Assembly (NCBI GenBank): GCA_030609965.1
Contig: JAUWSQ010000025.1
Coordinates: 1 to 36,708, forward strand
Direction of reading: 5' to 3'
From: Candidatus Fermentibacterota bacterium
GTDB lineage: Bacteria; Fermentibacterota; Fermentibacteria; Fermentibacterales; JCC-6
Length of the DNA stretch: 36,708 bases
Numbering within the stretch: the first letter of the stretch is position 1; every line of letters begins with the position of its first letter. The notes below the pieces were generated by a model. It had not been told where the DNA came from. It was given only the letters and a program-made list of their open reading frames with translations, and did no database searches. This document shows positions 8,456-17,277 of this stretch, piece by piece. A program made the translations under genes and the position numbers.

Positions 8456-9813
8456 CATCGGGAATTGAACTCTTCGATACCCATTGCCACCTATGTGATG
8501 ATCGGTTCAGTGTCGATCTCGACGGTGTGCTTGCAAATGCTGCGGAATCAGGTGTAATCGGATTCATGGTTCCCGGCATATCACTTGAAAGCAGCATGAA
8601 GGCGGCTTTACTGTCCGAAACCCGAGCCAGTGTATTCGCTGCGGCGGGAATTCATCCAAACGAATTCGATCCTGATTTCCCAGACGATCCTGCTGACATA
8701 TCTGAAATCCTTCTCCGCCCCCGGGTAATCGCTGTGGGGGAAACAGGGTTGGATTTCTACCGGGACAGAGTTCCAGAAAAACTGCAGATCGAAGGTTTTA
8801 AGAAGCATACCAGGCTGGCGGAAGCGTTTGGATTAACGCTCATAGCTCACTCCAGGAATGCTGAGAGGGAGGTTCTTGATGTTCTGGGCGATGATGTTGC
8901 CGTCCCGGTCATAATGCACTGCTTTACCGGTCCTGATGACATCGCGCAGGAGGCTGCTGACAGGGGGTACTACATAGGGTTCGCAGGTCCGCTGACTTTC
9001 GGAGGGAACCGCCGGCTTAGAGATCTTGCCGGATCGCTTCCGCATGACAGGATTCTGATCGAGACAGATGCTCCATATCTGTCTCCTGAGCCTCTCCGGG
9101 GGAGACGGAACGAACCTTCCAATGTCAGGTATATAGCTGATACTATTTCAGAAATATGGGACACAGATCCGGGAGTGACCGCCCGAATACTAATGAAGAA
9201 CTCCATGGAAGCTCTGCAGCTGGGACCCACCAGAAGAACTGATCTTGTATATAAGCTGTATGGGAATATTTATATGAACATTACCGGCAGGTGTTCCAAT
9301 CGATGCCGATTCTGCATTAAAGACAGAACGGATGGTATTGGAGGTTACCACCTTGCACATCATGGAGAGCCCCTCGAGGGGAGACTTGAATCCATTATCG
9401 ATTCGCTCAGCCCCCGCATGGGGGAAGAACTTGTTTTCTGTGGATACGGCGAGCCGACCATGAGACCTGTACTTCTCAAGAAACTTGCCCGAAGTGCTTC
9501 CGGCAGGGGTTTTTCCGTAAGGCTGAATACAAACGGAACCTGCCTCTCGTGGCTTTCTCCTTCCGAAACCGTTTCTCTTCTCGAGCCCTTTGATACTGTA
9601 AGTATCAGCCTGAACGCTTCGAGCAGAGAAGAATACAATACTGTATGCCGTCCTGCGGATGGAAACGCATGGGACAGGCTGATGGAGTTTTTGGAACTGG
9701 CAGGGAGAGCTGCTTCCGTCAGACTCACCGCTGTGAGATATTCGGGTATTGAAATGGAATCGGTTAAGAAGCTGGCGAAGAAACTGAATTTGCCGCTTCG
9801 GATTAGAGGATAA
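8443..9813 (+). CDS. TatD-family metal-dependent hydrolase fused to TatD-associated radical SAM domain
   Basis: With CTG 8443 as start the protein is 456 residues. Residues 8-235 are a TatD-type TIM-barrel nuclease with FDTHCH (His14, His16), GETGLDFY (Glu100), His136, MHCF (His159) and ETDAPYLSPEP (Asp209), the full dinuclear metal set. Residues about 268-456 are a radical SAM domain with the CX3CX2C motif CSNRCRFC (Cys284, Cys288, Cys291) and the GEP motif. Stand-alone radical SAM proteins next to tatD are known as the TatD-associated radical SAM family; here both parts are one chain. The substrate of the radical SAM part is unknown. A GTG at 8527 would also open the frame but would delete the HxH motif. 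rsmA overlaps the stop (TAATG). Confidence 0.85.
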   Translation: MENVTSGIELFDTHCHLCDDRFSVDLDGVLANAAESGVIGFMVPGISLESSMKAALLSETRASVFAAAGIHPNEFDPDFPDDPADISEILLRPRVIAVGETGLDFYRDRVPEKLQIEGFKKHTRLAEAFGLTLIAHSRNAEREVLDVLGDDVAVPVIMHCFTGPDDIAQEAADRGYYIGFAGPLTFGGNRRLRDLAGSLPHDRILIETDAPYLSPEPLRGRRNEPSNVRYIADTISEIWDTDPGVTARILMKNSMEALQLGPTRRTDLVYKLYGNIYMNITGRCSNRCRFCIKDRTDGIGGYHLAHHGEPLEGRLESIIDSLSPRMGEELVFCGYGEPTMRPVLLKKLARSASGRGFSVRLNTNGTCLSWLSPSETVSLLEPFDTVSISLNASSREEYNTVCRPADGNAWDRLMEFLELAGRAASVRLTAVRYSGIEMESVKKLAKKLNLPLRIRG

Positions 9814-10628
9814 TGCTTATAGCAGATCTGAGAAGATACTTGAGCAGAACAGGATTTTATCCGAACAGGAACCTTGGACAGAATTTTCTCATTAATTCTT
9901 CCATAGCATCGAAAATCGCTGCTGAAATACCCGTGCAGGGCAGTGTTCTGGAGATAGGACCCGGATTCGGTTCCCTGACCGAAAAGCTTCTTCCAAGATC
10001 CGAATCACTGTCTACGGTGGAAATATCAGCCAGAATGGCTTCGTTCCTCCAGCGGAGGTTCAGCGATGAACGGCTGAGCGTCATCCAGGCCGATTTTCTA
10101 AAGGTGGATCCTTCGGAATTACCCGGTTATCCATTCATAACCGTTGTCGGTAATCTTCCATATTACATATCCTCTCCCATTCTTTTCAGAATGATCGAGC
10201 AAAGTTTCAGACATGTTCAGAAAGCTGTACTTATGCTGCAGAGGGAAGTAGCCATCAGATTATCAACCCTTGACGGGGGTAAGGATTACGGTAAACTTTC
10301 ATTACAGATCTGGCCCATTTTCACTGTAGAGAATCTTATTGATGTTTCACCGGAGGAATTTTATCCGATTCCAAGAGTTCATTCCAGGGTGGTTGTTCTG
10401 AACCGCCGAAGCATACCCCTGATTTCGGAAGAGCTTTATGGTAGATTCAGAAAGATTATTAAAGTGTCGTTCGCAATGAGGAGGAAAACTATTTTTAACA
10501 ACCTTAAACCGCTCCTGGGAAAGGATGGGGCTCTTGAACTCCTTGAGATATCCGATATCGATCCCTCCTTCAGAGCTGAACAGGTTCCTCCTGACCGGTT
10601 CATTAAGATGGCGGAGGCTATGCCTTGA
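9813..10628 (+). CDS. rsmA: 16S rRNA (adenine1518/1519-N6) dimethyltransferase
   Basis: The 271-residue enzyme carries the RsmA/KsgA marks: LGQNFL (21-26), the SAM-binding EIGPGFGSLT (47-56), an acidic strand ending TVEIS, and the catalytic NLPYYISSPI (from 114). It dimethylates two adenines in the helix 45 loop of 16S rRNA late in small-subunit assembly. The C-terminal helical domain (about 190-271) is present, so the protein looks complete. Its ATG overlaps the TAA of the TatD/radical SAM gene, and tatD with rsmA is a common pairing in bacteria. Confidence 0.95.
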   Translation: MLIADLRRYLSRTGFYPNRNLGQNFLINSSIASKIAAEIPVQGSVLEIGPGFGSLTEKLLPRSESLSTVEISARMASFLQRRFSDERLSVIQADFLKVDPSELPGYPFITVVGNLPYYISSPILFRMIEQSFRHVQKAVLMLQREVAIRLSTLDGGKDYGKLSLQIWPIFTVENLIDVSPEEFYPIPRVHSRVVVLNRRSIPLISEELYGRFRKIIKVSFAMRRKTIFNNLKPLLGKDGALELLEISDIDPSFRAEQVPPDRFIKMAEAMP

Positions 10629-12445
10629 AAAATACACTGATACTTCTTGCAATTATGTTTGCAAGCCTTCAAGCTGTTACAATTGGTTACGATATCTCGA
10701 TGGATCAGATCAAAGATAAAAGCACTCTCATGAATTCCCTCTCTCTCTATCAGCAGCTGACATCAAGGGTTTCCCTTAACGCAAGCGCCTCTTTCTCTGC
10801 CGAGAAGAATCAGGATCTCAAAAGATTCTTAGACACCAGGAACGGTAACGCAAACCTGACTTTCACTCCTTTCAACGGGATTGAACTGGGGATAGATATT
10901 TCCAGGAGAATCAGCTCCGAAGAGAAGAACAGCGATCTGATAAGGAACCAACTGAGTAATACTACATCGGGACAGATACGATATTCGCCGGCATCCTGGC
11001 TTACCATTAATGTCGGGCTGGGCTCTCACTTCATAGATTACATGAACCCCTCCGGAGACAGCACTATTACAGGTCATGACCAGGGTGGTGTGACGAACGT
11101 TGATATCTCCATGAACAGAGCTATCTTTCCGGGGATGAGCGGAAGCGTTTCCCTCGGGGAGCACAGAACACTTGGATACCAGAAGGATACCGGAAACGAT
11201 AATCTATCCTTGAGGATGAGCTACGATTTTCCGCAGTATTATGGAGGCGGAAGTCTTAACGCTCAGATCAGGGCATCAAAGCTGTTTACAACGTACAATG
11301 ATTCAAATAGAACACAGAGACAGGACGATTGGTCCAGCAGTCTCGCCCTGGTAGTTCCCACTCCCTTTGACATGCTTTCCATGGAGGTCTCAACCTCCTG
11401 GGATTTTTCTGACAGGTTTTACGAATACACTGATCCTGATTCCGGGAGCGTCCAGGGAGATGTCCTTGACAGACAGCAGAGATACAGAGACATATCATCC
11501 TCCGTCAGATACCAGATAATCGACAATCTGAGTTTGAATATGACCCTTTCCAGAAACATCCTTCGTATCGATCAGAAGAGAACTGCTATCGGGACAGAAA
11601 CACTGTTCAATACGTATTACATTGATGATGACAGATTATTCAGAGCCAGTCTCGACTACACTCCTGGAACAAGCAAGGTTTCATTCAACAGGACAATTCA
11701 GCTTTCGAAACGTGATACATACGGCACCTGGACGGAGTCTGGTATCGAGCGTACAGATAATTACGATTACGATCAGCTGAGAGAGGCTCTGTCTCTAAGT
11801 GCGGAGATACCTGTTGGCAGTCAAACCATACTCAAGATGGTCGTTCAGGGTCAGAGCAGAGAGATTCTTTACATCATGCCCGAGCAGTCAGGCAACAGTA
11901 AGAGGTCTTCGACCTATAGTATCGAACCGAGCTTTACCTTCAATGCCGGAAGCGACTGGACGCTTCAGCAATCGGTTCAGATCAGTGCCGATTATACGAC
12001 CTTCCTCTTTCCAGAATGCTCAACAGCAGGGTCGGATCTGCTCTTCAGAAGGATAACTACGAATAGTTCATTCCAGAGAATCTCCCAGGACAGCACTACG
12101 CTGGGTCTGAATCACACCTTCCGCTTTCAGGATCAGGGCAGTTACGAAGGTGCCGTTTTTCAAAGATCCGAAGAGGTTATCGGCAACACCGTCAAAATCA
12201 ATCTCGGATTTCATGTAGGTAATGACATTGGTCTTACTCCAAGTTACGCGTGGGAGTATCAGAAGAGGAATTATCTTGCTCAGAGCATACCTTCCCGGGT
12301 CGAGCATATACACCATGTGGGCCTGCGCACCAGAATGTTCCTGAACGACGGAACTCTTTCTCTTAATGTGACCCGTTCTTTTTATTCAAGAGATGATCGA
12401 CAAAGTTACTGGAAGGCTTCCGTTGGCCTTAATTATCAGTTCTAG
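10625..12445 (+). CDS. Predicted outer-membrane beta-barrel protein, function unknown
   Basis: A 606-residue protein with a signal peptide (about residues 1-17) is followed by long runs of alternating polar and hydrophobic residues separated by Asp/Asn/Ser turns, the pattern of amphipathic beta-strands. There is no plug domain or TonB box that I can recognise. It ends VGLNYQF, with a terminal aromatic residue as is usual for outer-membrane barrels. The start is TTG 10625, which overlaps the rsmA stop and has GGAGG 7 bases upstream. A small lipoprotein gene follows after 12 bases, so the two may work together. No specific family is recognised; the barrel call rests on sequence pattern. Confidence 0.7.
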   Translation: MKNTLILLAIMFASLQAVTIGYDISMDQIKDKSTLMNSLSLYQQLTSRVSLNASASFSAEKNQDLKRFLDTRNGNANLTFTPFNGIELGIDISRRISSEEKNSDLIRNQLSNTTSGQIRYSPASWLTINVGLGSHFIDYMNPSGDSTITGHDQGGVTNVDISMNRAIFPGMSGSVSLGEHRTLGYQKDTGNDNLSLRMSYDFPQYYGGGSLNAQIRASKLFTTYNDSNRTQRQDDWSSSLALVVPTPFDMLSMEVSTSWDFSDRFYEYTDPDSGSVQGDVLDRQQRYRDISSSVRYQIIDNLSLNMTLSRNILRIDQKRTAIGTETLFNTYYIDDDRLFRASLDYTPGTSKVSFNRTIQLSKRDTYGTWTESGIERTDNYDYDQLREALSLSAEIPVGSQTILKMVVQGQSREILYIMPEQSGNSKRSSTYSIEPSFTFNAGSDWTLQQSVQISADYTTFLFPECSTAGSDLLFRRITTNSSFQRISQDSTTLGLNHTFRFQDQGSYEGAVFQRSEEVIGNTVKINLGFHVGNDIGLTPSYAWEYQKRNYLAQSIPSRVEHIHHVGLRTRMFLNDGTLSLNVTRSFYSRDDRQSYWKASVGLNYQF

Positions 12446-12457
12446 TCAGGAGGAAAA

Positions 12458-13081
12458 ATGAGAAAGCGATTCACCTTTATTCTGTGCCTCTTGGCTCTAT
12501 CAGCTGCCGTTTCATGTTCTTTTTTCGAACCTCGGGATCCTGCTTATCCCGATCCGGATGCAGTAATTCCATGGCAGCAGCCGTACTCCCCCGCAACTGT
12601 TGTGATTAACCTTGAAAACGCAATGGAAGGAAGATCCGTAGCCATGACCATGGCATGCTGCGATTCAGCCTATATGTTTATCGCCAATGGAGCGGATACA
12701 ACAGAATTCAGCGCCTGGAATTTCAGCAACTGGGATTACGATGTTGAACAGAATACCATGATGAACGTTTTTAACGCTGCACAGGCGTCATTGCTGCCCG
12801 AAGACAGCCTTTTTTCCGTGACGATGAATACCTCATCAACTCTTCCTGCTGACCCTGTTTACCCTGCTGATTCAGCTGATATCTGGCGTGACTACGAGAT
12901 CATCGTTGCGGGGGGAGGTGACTACTGCGGCTGGGAGAATCCTGCTAAGGGCCAGGTCATGTTCTTCATGGTAGAAGACGATTTCGGATTATGGTCAATT
13001 GAGCGCTGGTACGATTACAGGTCGAACCCTCACATGCCTGAATTCTATACCTGGGGAGCCGCCAAGGTAAGATACCGATAG
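12458..13081 (+). CDS. Predicted lipoprotein, function unknown
   Basis: The 207-residue product begins with Arg/Lys and a hydrophobic stretch ending in the lipobox AAVSC with Cys20, so it should be lipid-anchored. The mature part starts with a Pro/Asp-rich linker (to about residue 45) and then resembles a compact single domain of about 150 residues, rich in Trp, Tyr and Asp, ending in a YDYRSNPHMPEF-type segment. A good AGGAGGAAAA ribosome site precedes the ATG. The pattern suggests an envelope accessory protein, plausibly for the barrel encoded just upstream. It vaguely resembles NTF2-like folds near the C-terminus, but I cannot support that firmly. Confidence 0.65.
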   Translation: MRKRFTFILCLLALSAAVSCSFFEPRDPAYPDPDAVIPWQQPYSPATVVINLENAMEGRSVAMTMACCDSAYMFIANGADTTEFSAWNFSNWDYDVEQNTMMNVFNAAQASLLPEDSLFSVTMNTSSTLPADPVYPADSADIWRDYEIIVAGGGDYCGWENPAKGQVMFFMVEDDFGLWSIERWYDYRSNPHMPEFYTWGAAKVRYR

Positions 13082-13094
13082 TCTCGGCGGTATC

Positions 13095-13793
13095 GTGACA
13101 GATCCCAGGAAGGTGATTCTTCCAGAGAAGGTTAAGATTTTTCAGGATACCGGAGCATCGGTAACAACCGATACACTTCTTCTTGCTTCCGCTCTCCTTA
13201 CAGCACCGGGCTCACTTATAGTCGATCTCGGCTGCGGCAGCGGAACTGCATCCCTGTACTCTGCAGCCCTTAATCCCGGCTGCAGATGGATCGGACTGGA
13301 TATCAGGTACGATCCTCTGAAACACATGATGGCTTCAGGAGATCTGCTTGGTACTCCAGTGGATATATCCGCGGTATGCTGCAGCCTTGAAACGGTTCCC
13401 CTTGCTTTTGCGGGGTGTATTGCGGATGCAGTAATTATGAATCCTCCATACGGCAGGACCGGATCGGTGAGAAATAGTCCCCAGGTAGATAGAGACAGGT
13501 CGAGGAGAGGACCTGGATTACTTCTGTATCAATTCATACGGGGAGGCGCGCACCTCCTGGTTCCAGGAGGAGATTTACTGATTATCAACAGGCCTTCTTC
13601 GCTTGCTGAAATTATGCTTGGGTGTAGAGCTTTCGGCATTAATCCGGTTGCGTTGCAGCCCATAGGCTCCCCTGAAAAATCGGCTGAACTCATTATTCTT
13701 CAGGGTAGAAAAGGCTCCCGCGAGGAGTTGAAGATTCATCCCCAGGCCGAAGCCGAATCTCTGATAAGGTCAGAACAGGATAATGCACTGTGA
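13095..13793 (+). CDS. TrmN6-like SAM-dependent N6-adenine methyltransferase
   Basis: The 232-residue protein has a class I SAM-binding motif DLGCGSG (44-50), an acidic second strand (GLDIRYD) and the N6-adenine signature NPPY (116-119) followed by Gly. The arrangement and length match YfiC/TrmN6, which methylates A37 of tRNA1(Val). The region after NPPY keeps a conserved-looking basic loop (RDRSRRGPG). The start is GTG 13095, with no strong ribosome site. Other tRNA or protein N5/N6 methyltransferases share these motifs, so the exact target is not certain. Confidence 0.72.
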   Translation: MTDPRKVILPEKVKIFQDTGASVTTDTLLLASALLTAPGSLIVDLGCGSGTASLYSAALNPGCRWIGLDIRYDPLKHMMASGDLLGTPVDISAVCCSLETVPLAFAGCIADAVIMNPPYGRTGSVRNSPQVDRDRSRRGPGLLLYQFIRGGAHLLVPGGDLLIINRPSSLAEIMLGCRAFGINPVALQPIGSPEKSAELIILQGRKGSREELKIHPQAEAESLIRSEQDNAL

Positions 13794-13813
13794 TGATGTT
13801 CGTGATTTGTTTC

Positions 13814-14248
13814 TCAGAGATACCGCCAGGCTCTGAACACGGCAGCGGCGTAAGAGGCTGAGTCCGAAGAAGCCCCCTCATGCAGGAGTATCTGCAGAGT
13901 CCATTCCCCCGAAGTGTCAGGGTACGCAGCCAGTGAAGCGTTATCACCACCGGCGATGGTTTGAATCTCCCCACTGGAATCTCTGAGCCAGAATTCTATT
14001 ATGTTGAAATAGGAATCGGAGTGGATATGAACATGGTACATGTATTCACTGTTGAAATTCATATGAAGAGCGGTTGTGTCACCCAGAGCAAGCGTGCCTG
14101 TTACAGGTTCCCCAAGCATTTCATCTCCAAGTTCCTGGAGAGCTGAGACGATGTTCATCAGCCTCTCCAGCGCCATTTCTTCATTGGCCTCTGGTGAAGA
14201 AAGCGGTAGGAACAGAAGCAGTACAAGAGCCGCAGCAGTCGTTTTCAA
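13814..14248 (-). CDS. Small secreted protein, function unknown
   Basis: This 144-residue product lies alone on the - strand between + strand neighbours. It has a signal peptide (MKTTAAALVLLLFLPLSSP), a helical segment (about residues 24-48) and a beta-rich part (about 50-144) with WTLQILLHEG near the end, reminiscent of bacterial pre-peptidase C-terminal beta-sandwich domains. That resemblance is weak. The start codon is TTG with a GTGATC-type anti-SD match upstream. It faces the rmlD-like gene across a 205-base divergent gap. Confidence 0.65.
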   Translation of the reverse strand: MKTTAAALVLLLFLPLSSPEANEEMALERLMNIVSALQELGDEMLGEPVTGTLALGDTTALHMNFNSEYMYHVHIHSDSYFNIIEFWLRDSSGEIQTIAGGDNASLAAYPDTSGEWTLQILLHEGASSDSASYAAAVFRAWRYL

Positions 14249-14453
14249 TCAGATCACATCATTTCCCGGATGTATACGTTCACCCAGCTGGCAGGCATTC
14301 TTCCATTTACTTAAGCACCTATGTCGTCATATAGTTCCGGTAGACTTAAAACATCCAGTCAACTCATTGTTATCTGGAACCGTCAACATTTTACCGGTAA
14401 CTTCAATGTTCGCACCAGAACAGGGAAGCGCATACTGGGAGCCAGGAGAGAGC
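14249..14453. promoter_or_regulatory. Divergent intergenic region between the secreted protein and the reductase gene
   Basis: These 205 bases separate two divergent genes and should hold promoters for both. On the + strand a TTTACT box and a TATAGT box near 14307-14330 are 18 bases apart, a weak sigma70-like candidate. I see no operator palindrome, riboswitch or small gene with convincing support. Confidence 0.35.
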
Positions 14454-15263
14454 ATGAAAGCTGAATATCTTATTACCGGCGCAACCGGTCAGCTGGGAGC
14501 TGCGCTTCTGAAACTGCTGGGCGCCAATGCCGTGGGAACGGACCTGCCTGAAGTTGATGTAACCGATCCGGGCTCTATCAAGGCAGCCGTAGACCGGATT
14601 GATCCACAATGGATCATCAACTGTTCTGCAGTAGTGGATGTGGATCTCTGCCAGCGGAAGCCTGACCTGGCCTTCGAAGTTAACAGCGATGGTGTCAGGA
14701 ATCTTGCCATGACAGGCAGAAAGTTGCTGACAATATCCACCGACCATGTCTTCACAGGATTCAAAGGGCAGAAAGCACCTTTTATTGAAAGTGATGAAAC
14801 CTCACCTGCCAACGTATATGGAGAGAGTAAATTGCGCGGTGAGGCTGAAGCTCTGGGTGCTAATCCGGGAAACATCGTCATCAGAACTTCGTGGATGTTC
14901 TCTTCCATGAAAGGACTGATTCCTTTCTTCTGGAAATCACTATCAGAAGACGGAGAGGTTATGGCAGTTTGTGATCAGGTTGCCTGCCTGACCTTTGCAC
15001 CGGACCTGGCAAGGGTAATCATTGATATCATGGAGCATGGAGGAAACGGGTTGTATCATATTGCCTCTGAACCCGGTGTAACTCCTGCTCAGGCTGCGGG
15101 AAGGCTGACTGAATTCACAGGCGGTTCTGTAAAGGAGGTATCATGGTCCGAACTAGACCTTGATGCCCCCAGACCAGTCTATTCGGAAATTGCTACATCC
15201 AGGGGGATCAAGCTGCCCACCGTCTGGGATGCGATAGAACGATGGAGGAAGTATTATGTCTGA
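14454..15263 (+). CDS. RmlD-like NAD(P)-dependent sugar-nucleotide reductase
   Basis: The 269-residue extended SDR protein has the Rossmann motif GATGQLG (9-15), the STDHVF strand (95-100) and the active-site YGESK with Tyr122 and Lys126. This matches the dTDP-4-dehydrorhamnose reductase (RmlD) family, which makes activated deoxysugars for surface polysaccharide. The start is ATG 14454 with AGGAGA upstream; earlier in-frame codons lie in the divergent region and are not credible. No rmlA, B or C gene is nearby, so the exact substrate is uncertain. The gene overlaps gmhA by 8 bases, linking it to another surface-sugar gene. Confidence 0.8.
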   Translation: MKAEYLITGATGQLGAALLKLLGANAVGTDLPEVDVTDPGSIKAAVDRIDPQWIINCSAVVDVDLCQRKPDLAFEVNSDGVRNLAMTGRKLLTISTDHVFTGFKGQKAPFIESDETSPANVYGESKLRGEAEALGANPGNIVIRTSWMFSSMKGLIPFFWKSLSEDGEVMAVCDQVACLTFAPDLARVIIDIMEHGGNGLYHIASEPGVTPAQAAGRLTEFTGGSVKEVSWSELDLDAPRPVYSEIATSRGIKLPTVWDAIERWRKYYV

Positions 15264-15825
15264 TATTGATGCTTATCTGGAATCGGCCAGGCTTGCCATT
15301 GCCTCAATTGACAGTGCTGTTGTTGAACGGGTATCCGCTCTGTGCATCGAGTGTGCCCGGAACGGAGGCACCATTTATTTCTGCGGTAACGGCGGCAGTG
15401 CGGTTGATTCACAGCATCTGGCAGGTGAACTTGTGGGCAGGTTCCGCAGAGAAAGAAACCCCATTCCTGCAGTCGCGCTCACAGCGAACTCGGCCATAAT
15501 AACAGCGATAGCCAACGATTACGATTTCAGTGAGATATTCTCAAGACAGATCGAAGCCCTGGGAAGACCCGGTGATGTCCTGGTGGCCATTTCAACAAGT
15601 GGAAATTCGTCGAATGTGCTGAAAGCCGTAGAAACGGCAAGGAACATATCCATGAGAACCATCGGTTTTACCGGCGCTTGCGGTTCTGCAATGTCAGATA
15701 TGACTGATATCTGCCTCATGGCTTCATCCGATGAAACAAGCCACATTCAGGAAGCCCTTCTTGTTGCGGGGCATGCCATCTGCGATGCGCTCGAGAAGTC
15801 TATAGCCCTTCAGGAGAGCTCCTGA
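15256..15825 (+). CDS. gmhA: Sedoheptulose-7-phosphate isomerase, GmhA-like SIS protein
   Basis: The 189-residue SIS-domain protein carries FCGNGGSAVDSQHLAGELVG (from residue 42), a hallmark of GmhA, plus the STSGNSSNV phosphosugar loop (about 115-125) and a C-terminal HxxHxICD-like segment. GmhA converts sedoheptulose 7-phosphate to D-glycero-D-manno-heptose 7-phosphate, the first step to the heptose of lipopolysaccharide core. Length is right for the family. It overlaps the preceding RmlD-like gene and is followed after one base by a membrane protein gene, so the three form a likely envelope-glycan operon. DiaA-like SIS proteins are related, but the motif fits GmhA better. Confidence 0.87.
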   Translation: MSDIDAYLESARLAIASIDSAVVERVSALCIECARNGGTIYFCGNGGSAVDSQHLAGELVGRFRRERNPIPAVALTANSAIITAIANDYDFSEIFSRQIEALGRPGDVLVAISTSGNSSNVLKAVETARNISMRTIGFTGACGSAMSDMTDICLMASSDETSHIQEALLVAGHAICDALEKSIALQESS

Positions 15826-15826
15826 T

Positions 15827-16885
15827 TTGAAAAAGATCGGTATATGGAAACACGTACTTCCGGGTGTTATCATCGCTTGTATTGCTCTATACCTCACATA
15901 CAGAAAGACAGACACAGAACAGCTTCTTTCGGTTCTCAGAGAGATGCAGTGGCCGGTTCTTCTGCTGGTCCTCCTCCCCCTTACGATCAGCTATTTCTTC
16001 AGAATAATCAGATGGAGGTTTCTTCTTTCCCCCATTTGTGATGTATCAGCCAGGGATACTGCAGGCCCGCTGATCACAGGATTTTTCGTTAACTCACTTC
16101 TTCCCGGACGCGTGGGGGAGATAGTGAGAGCTCTGCTTCTTTCGAGAAAGACTTCAGTGCCAAGAGCCAGTTCCTTCGCAACAGTGGTTCTTGCCAGAAT
16201 TTTTGATGGACTCACTCTGGCAGCCATGACCCTGATAGTTCTTGCGATACTCTGGGCAAAACTTGACAGCACCGTAAAACTTGGTTTGATAGCAGCCGGA
16301 TTTCTCTATATATCGGTCCTTCTGATACTTGTAGCACTGCGCAGATGGAGAGAAGGAACGGCAAGGCTCATATCCGCACCTCTCCGATGGATCGGTCTGA
16401 AAACTGTATCAGTTCGTCTGGAAAAGCTTCTTATCTCCTTTGCCCATGGACTCGAGATACTGAGGGACTGGAGGGATACCATTCGAGTCAGTCTCTATTC
16501 TTTATGCGTATGGGGAACACTGGCCATCTCGGTTATTCCAGTATTCTGGGCCATGCATCTGCAATTCATGTGGTACTATCCTCTGCTTATCCTGGTTCTT
16601 GCCGGGGTCGGTATGCTGATCCCCACTCCCGCGGGAACCGGTACCGTTCATGGCGCCCTGGTGCTTGTTCTTCCCGGACTTATCGGAATAACCGTGGAGA
16701 ACGTAAGAATACTTGCTCTGCTGTTTCATACCACGCAGTTCATGCCGATTATTCTGGTCGGCCTTATCGTTGCGGTAAGGGAGGGACTCACAGCATCCCA
16801 GGTAAGCAGTATTGCCGAAAGTGAGGATTCAGATATACAGAGTAACGGTTTCAATCCCGGGAATACACCAGTTATGCCAGATTGA
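15827..16885 (+). CDS. Lysylphosphatidylglycerol synthase TM region/UPF0104-family membrane protein
   Basis: The 352-residue protein has multiple hydrophobic segments spread over its whole length and the family marks: FFRIIRWRFLL (about residues 62-72), NSLLPGRVGEIVRALLL (about 89-105) and a Pro/Gly-rich PTPAGTGTVHG segment (about 265-275). These belong to the flippase-like integral-membrane domain found in MprF and in many stand-alone polysaccharide- or lipid-related transporters. No catalytic lysyl-transferase domain is attached. Start is TTG 15827, with GGAGAG upstream and only one base after gmhA. The likely role is moving a lipid-linked compound, inferred from family and context. Confidence 0.82.
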   Translation: MKKIGIWKHVLPGVIIACIALYLTYRKTDTEQLLSVLREMQWPVLLLVLLPLTISYFFRIIRWRFLLSPICDVSARDTAGPLITGFFVNSLLPGRVGEIVRALLLSRKTSVPRASSFATVVLARIFDGLTLAAMTLIVLAILWAKLDSTVKLGLIAAGFLYISVLLILVALRRWREGTARLISAPLRWIGLKTVSVRLEKLLISFAHGLEILRDWRDTIRVSLYSLCVWGTLAISVIPVFWAMHLQFMWYYPLLILVLAGVGMLIPTPAGTGTVHGALVLVLPGLIGITVENVRILALLFHTTQFMPIILVGLIVAVREGLTASQVSSIAESEDSDIQSNGFNPGNTPVMPD

Positions 16886-16996
16886 CGCATCAGTTACCAT
16901 AATCTTTCCATGAAAATTGTATGTTATTTACAATATTGCATTAACGGATGCATATTACCTGGAATGTTTCTTGCCTCTAATAGAATGTGAAGGTTA

Positions 16997-17266
16997 GTGA
17001 CCGAAATGGCAGGTTTTCTATTTGGAAGAAAAAGGGCTGAAGGTTATCCCGGAAAGGGTATTTTCGGTAAACCCGAGCCGTTGCGGAGAGCCGTAGTCAA
17101 TCAGGGAATATGTAAGGGCTGCCGAGATTGCTGCTCCGCCTGCTATTATCGAAGGATAAGAATTGACGGTAAGGGAAAGGCACATGTAAAGCGGGGCTGC
17201 TACGGATGCGCAGCCTGCATAAATGCCTGCTCTTCCCATGCGATTACCATGATCGACATTGATTGA
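16997..17266 (+). CDS. 2[4Fe-4S] ferredoxin-like protein
   Basis: The 89-residue protein has two CX2CX2CX3C motifs: CKGCRDCCSAC (about residues 39-49) and CYGCAACINAC (about 68-78). Each should bind one [4Fe-4S] cluster. The usual Pro after the last Cys is missing in both motifs, which may raise the redox potential or simply mark a divergent member. The N-terminal 30 residues are basic and Gly/Pro-rich, with no signal peptide. Start is GTG 16997 or ATG 17006. It sits 11 bases before an FmdB-type zinc ribbon gene. Its redox partner is not identifiable here. Confidence 0.82.
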   Translation: MTEMAGFLFGRKRAEGYPGKGIFGKPEPLRRAVVNQGICKGCRDCCSACYYRRIRIDGKGKAHVKRGCYGCAACINACSSHAITMIDID

Positions 17267-17277
17267 AAGGGAATATG

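Noticed and set aside
8527..8529. GTG as start of the TatD/radical SAM gene
   Set aside because: It would remove FDTHCH, the metal-binding HxH motif that is encoded in frame just upstream, and no ribosome site is suitably placed.
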